From assembly GCA_934476075.1 (NCBI GenBank), contig CAKSNH010000009.1, positions 36,416-100,415 of the forward strand: a stretch of 64,000 nucleotides of DNA. Reading direction: 5' to 3'. Position numbers and translations under genes: made by a program. Numbering within the stretch: position 1 is the first letter of the stretch; each line of letters begins with the position of its first letter. Of the stretch, positions 61,615-64,000 are shown in pieces. The notes beneath the pieces are model-generated. The model was not told the origin of the DNA. It searched no databases and was given only the letters and a program-made list of their open reading frames with translations. This DNA comes from an uncultured Clostridia bacterium. GTDB lineage: Bacteria > Bacillota > Clostridia > UBA1381.

Positions 61615-61648
61615 TTTAAATATTACTGTTTGTATAAGGAGGAAATTG

Positions 61649-62374
61649 ATGAAATACACCCCAAAGCATTTAAAAAAATCCGCACTTCGATTACTGTCGG
61701 GTAACTGGTTTGCCGTAATAACCTGTTATTTTGCATACAGTATTATTTCATATTTATTATCGCAATTTGTAAGTATTAATTCAATATCCGTCAAACTGTC
61801 GGACATTGCGAATATATCCGCATATGCAAAACCGCTGTTTTTTATATTGATACTGTCATACATTTTCATTATTTTGCTGTCACCGTTTAAAGTCGGATTT
61901 ATACGTTCTGTCATAACATTGCAAAAAAGCGGACGTACATATCTCAGACAGATATTTGCAAATACAGAAAACTGGCCGTCAATAATGCTCTGCTCATTTA
62001 TCCGCACTTCTTTGGTCGCATTGGTTTCGGCATATCCGTTCTATTCTGTTTTGACAACCAATAATATATCGGGCATTGTACTTGCAGTATGGTTTTTGCT
62101 GCTTGTTGTCATCAAAGTGGAATTTGCATTTTTGGATTTTGTGCTTGCGGATAATAATATATCTGCCGTAAAAGCCATAATACAAAACCGCAGACTTTTG
62201 AAAAAACATCGCTGGCATATAATAAATCTCACCGTAAGTTTTATCCCGTGGGCTGTTCTGTGTGCGGCTACTCTCGGCATTTTCAGTTTTCTGTTGGAGA
62301 TATACTATTTTTCAGCGGTTACAGTGCTGTATACCATGATAAAAAACGAAAACAGTCTGGATATTACCTTGTAA
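61649..62374 (+). CDS. DUF975-like integral membrane protein
   Basis: A 241-residue protein with five or six hydrophobic helices. The ALRLLSGNWFAVITCYFAYS opening, the PFKVGFIRSVITLQKSGRT cytoplasmic loop and LLKKHRWHIINLTVSFIPWAVLCAATLGI near the end resemble DUF975 membrane proteins of Bacillota. Function unknown. Adjacent TTG and ATG codons occur; the ATG at 61649 sits six bases after GGAGG and is preferred. It is transcribed divergently from rimP with its own consensus promoter. Confidence 0.85.
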   Translation: MKYTPKHLKKSALRLLSGNWFAVITCYFAYSIISYLLSQFVSINSISVKLSDIANISAYAKPLFFILILSYIFIILLSPFKVGFIRSVITLQKSGRTYLRQIFANTENWPSIMLCSFIRTSLVALVSAYPFYSVLTTNNISGIVLAVWFLLLVVIKVEFAFLDFVLADNNISAVKAIIQNRRLLKKHRWHIINLTVSFIPWAVLCAATLGIFSFLLEIYYFSAVTVLYTMIKNENSLDITL

Positions 62375-62382
62375 ATATATCA

Positions 62383-62425
62383 CAAAAAGGCAAACCATAA
62401 ATTTTACGGCTTGCCTTTTGTTTTA
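62383..62425. terminator. Terminator between the DUF975-like gene and ldh
   Basis: CAAAAAGGCAAACC pairs with GGCTTGCCTTTTG (one bulge and one G-T type mismatch); T-runs follow on the plus side, and A5 on the left gives some on the minus side. It can serve both converging genes. Confidence 0.7.
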
Positions 62426-62465
62426 ATTTGCAGGAAATTGCTTAAACGCAATGACGCAAACTTGT

Positions 62466-63416
62466 TTATATTCCGTTTTCTTTTAAAATATTTTTCAATG
62501 TTTCCGCAGATTTTTGCAAATCGGCAATTTCACTTTCATTCAAAGAAATCGACACTCTGTTTTCCACACCGAATTTGCCCACTATTGACGGCATACTAAG
62601 CACAACATCTTCAATACCGTACTCCCCGTGCATCATGCTTGAAACAGGAAGAATAGATTTTTCATTTCTTATAATTGCCTCGCAAATACGTTTAACCGAC
62701 ATCGCTATACCATAGTATGTTGCTCTTTTCTTTGCGATGATTTCATACGCACTGTTTTTCACACTCTCCGCAATTTGTGCGGTAGATTCTTCATGATTGT
62801 AATGTCCACGCATTTCGCAGAATTTATCCAATGCGATACCCGACACATTCGCACTGCTCCATGCCGCAATTTCACTGTCGCCGTGCTCGCCTATAATGAA
62901 TGCGTGCACACTTCGGCTGTCAACCTCCAAATGCTTGCTTACCGATTGTTTTAGTCGTGCAGTATCAAGCACCGTACCCGAACCGATTACTCTGTTTTCT
63001 GTAAATCCGCTCAATTTCATAGCTGTGTAGGTCAAAATATCAACCGGATTTGAAACGATAAGCAGAATACCTCCGCAATCTCGCTTTGCTATTTCAGGGA
63101 TAATTTTTTTATACACATCAATATTTTTTCTGACCAAATCCAAACGTGTTTCGCCCGGTTTTTGGTTTGCACCCGCTGTAATGACAATAACCGCCGCATC
63201 GGCTATATCGTCATAACCGCCTGCATATATATTCATCGGTTTTGCAAAAGGCACACCATGACTTATGTCAAGAGCTTCGCCCTCTGCTTTTTCTCTGTCA
63301 GCGTCAAGCAATACCATTTCGGAAAACAAACCGCTTTGCATAAGACAAAATGCTGATGCCGCACCCACAAATCCGCAGCCGACTATTGCTACTTTTCTTA
63401 AATTTACATCTTTCAT
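62466..63416 (-). CDS. ldh: L-lactate dehydrogenase
   Basis: Reduces pyruvate to L-lactate with NADH at the end of fermentation. The 316-residue protein has the NAD loop VAIVGCGFVGAASAF, the NAD-specific LLDAD, and TAGANQKPGETRLDL, where Gln at the specificity position marks lactate rather than malate dehydrogenase. SNPVDILTYTAMKLSGF and the catalytic His in IIGEHGDSE are present. The ATG at 63416 follows CGGAGGTACGGG. A palindrome over its promoter suggests regulation. Confidence 0.95.
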   Translation of the reverse strand: MKDVNLRKVAIVGCGFVGAASAFCLMQSGLFSEMVLLDADREKAEGEALDISHGVPFAKPMNIYAGGYDDIADAAVIVITAGANQKPGETRLDLVRKNIDVYKKIIPEIAKRDCGGILLIVSNPVDILTYTAMKLSGFTENRVIGSGTVLDTARLKQSVSKHLEVDSRSVHAFIIGEHGDSEIAAWSSANVSGIALDKFCEMRGHYNHEESTAQIAESVKNSAYEIIAKKRATYYGIAMSVKRICEAIIRNEKSILPVSSMMHGEYGIEDVVLSMPSIVGKFGVENRVSISLNESEIADLQKSAETLKNILKENGI

Positions 63417-63455
63417 TCCCGTACCTCCGCTTTCTTTTTATACATAACTATTTAT

Positions 63456-63493
63456 ATTATTGCAATAATACCATATTTAATGCACATTTGCAA
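63456..63493 (-). promoter_or_regulatory. ldh promoter with overlapping palindrome
   Basis: On the minus strand TTGCAA (63488-63493), 17-base spacer, TATTAT (63465-63470). A perfect 14-bp palindrome ATTATTGCAATAAT (63456-63469) covers the -10 element and the start of transcription, a position for a repressor. It does not match the known Rex consensus. Confidence 0.6.
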
Positions 63494-63569
63494 CTGTTTT
63501 TTTACTTATAAATATAATTTTACTCAAAAATAACTTTCTGTATATTTAGTTCTGCATTATTTTTCATAA

Positions 63570-63990
63570 ATTATGAGTTGTCGCTTACGCAAACTTGCAA
63601 AGTGGCTCTGCCCCATCAAAGTTTGGGTCAAGGCTTTTTAAAGGCTTGCGGTTTCAAAAGGCAGCGTCTTTTGTCGCTCGTCGCAACGAGCGAAATCCCC
63701 TAGCGTCCAAGTTTGGTCAAACTTTCTAAAAGTTTGTCGCCGACCGCAGTTGGCGAAATCCCTACACTTTCGGCTATATCTACATTTGTGTAGCGGAAGA
63801 ATGACGCTACTGTGAACTAAATTTATCTTGCGGTGGACTACGCACAAAGCTACAATTTGTTGTTCTATCCTAGCATAGCTAAAATCAAAATTTAGTGCAA
63901 CTGACGTTGTCGAAATTTAGCGTTGGGGACGTTTCACTTCCCCATAGATATAGACATTATCAAATTATAGCGAACCCTTTGGAGTTCGCT
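63570..63990. repeat. Non-coding cluster of small hairpins at the right edge
   Basis: No credible gene lies here. The region is visibly richer in G+C than flanking spacers. Hairpins: TCGCTCGT/ACGAGCGA (63674-63693) and TCGCCGAC/GTTGGCGA (63737-63756), each with loop CGCA and followed by AATCCC; CAAACTTT/AAAGTTTG (about 63718-63736); CTACAC/GTGTAG (63762-63793); TGGGGA/TCCCCA (63924-63944); AGCGAAC/GTTCGCT (63969-63990). A weaker third copy of the first unit lies near 63897-63920. It looks like a multi-copy intergenic repeat. Confidence 0.6.
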
Positions 63991-64000
63991 TTGTCCACGT

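Noticed and set aside
63638..63847. 69-codon minus-strand frame in the hairpin cluster
   Set aside because: It reads through several hairpins, has no ribosome-binding site and looks like translated repeat sequence.
63907..63914. TTGTCGAA octamer near the right edge
   Set aside because: It is part of the degenerate third copy of the hairpin repeat and has no gene downstream in the window.

Overview
The window looks like chromosome from an AT-rich, spore-forming member of the Clostridia (Bacillota). The evidence is Gram-positive operon order (rimP-nusA-rnpM-ylxQ-infB-rbfA-nrnA-truB-ribF; glmU-prs-pth-mfd; dnaG-rpoD; cysE-cysS-mrnC), sporulation genes (spoVT, spoIIM, a dacF-type carboxypeptidase), a transketolase split into two genes, SLH-domain surface proteins and a heterodimeric PyrDK dihydroorotate dehydrogenase. 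I cannot name the species. No rRNA, CRISPR array, prophage or intact insertion sequence was seen.

Layout. 1-6 kb: the 5' part of a leftward iron-alcohol dehydrogenase gene, then rightward cysE-cysS-hypothetical-mrnC, split transketolase and a lipoprotein. 6-8 kb: two leftward tRNA-Leu genes, an orphan gene and a secreted DUF1961 protein. 8-14 kb: rightward rplS, lepB, spoVT, a pair of M14-type (aspartoacylase-like) genes whose second member has lost its active site, an unknown gene and a secreted orphan. 14-46 kb: almost entirely leftward. prmA; dnaG-rpoD; dgt and a flavodoxin-like gene; pyrR-B-C-F-K-D ending in a decayed Y1-transposase-like gene; a MacAB-like export operon that ends in a large SLH protein; ABC-F and dtd; SLH/glucosaminidase-like protein, dacF, xerD-like gene, spoIIM; a TetM-like GTPase fused to a YacP/Rae1-like nuclease domain; M18 aminopeptidase. 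A rightward island at 43.6-45.7 kb holds a DUF1015 protein and an XRE-regulator/membrane-protein pair. 45.7-61.4 kb: leftward PrsA-like foldase, mfd-pth-prs-glmU and the rimP-to-ribF translation operon. 61.6-62.4 kb: rightward DUF975-like membrane protein. 62.5-63.4 kb: leftward L-lactate dehydrogenase. The last ~400 bases are a non-coding cluster of small hairpins.

How the genes work together. Most are housekeeping: cysteine synthesis and charging, de novo pyrimidine synthesis, transcription/translation initiation and ribosome maturation, nucleotide-sugar and PRPP supply, and cell-envelope assembly. The least ordinary items are the TetM-like/NYN fusion, the active/inactive M14 pair, the decayed HUH transposase retained in the pyr operon, the SLH protein inside an export operon, and the right-edge hairpin cluster, where two copies show compensatory base changes. 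All functional statements rest on reading the sequence and on family knowledge; no search was run.
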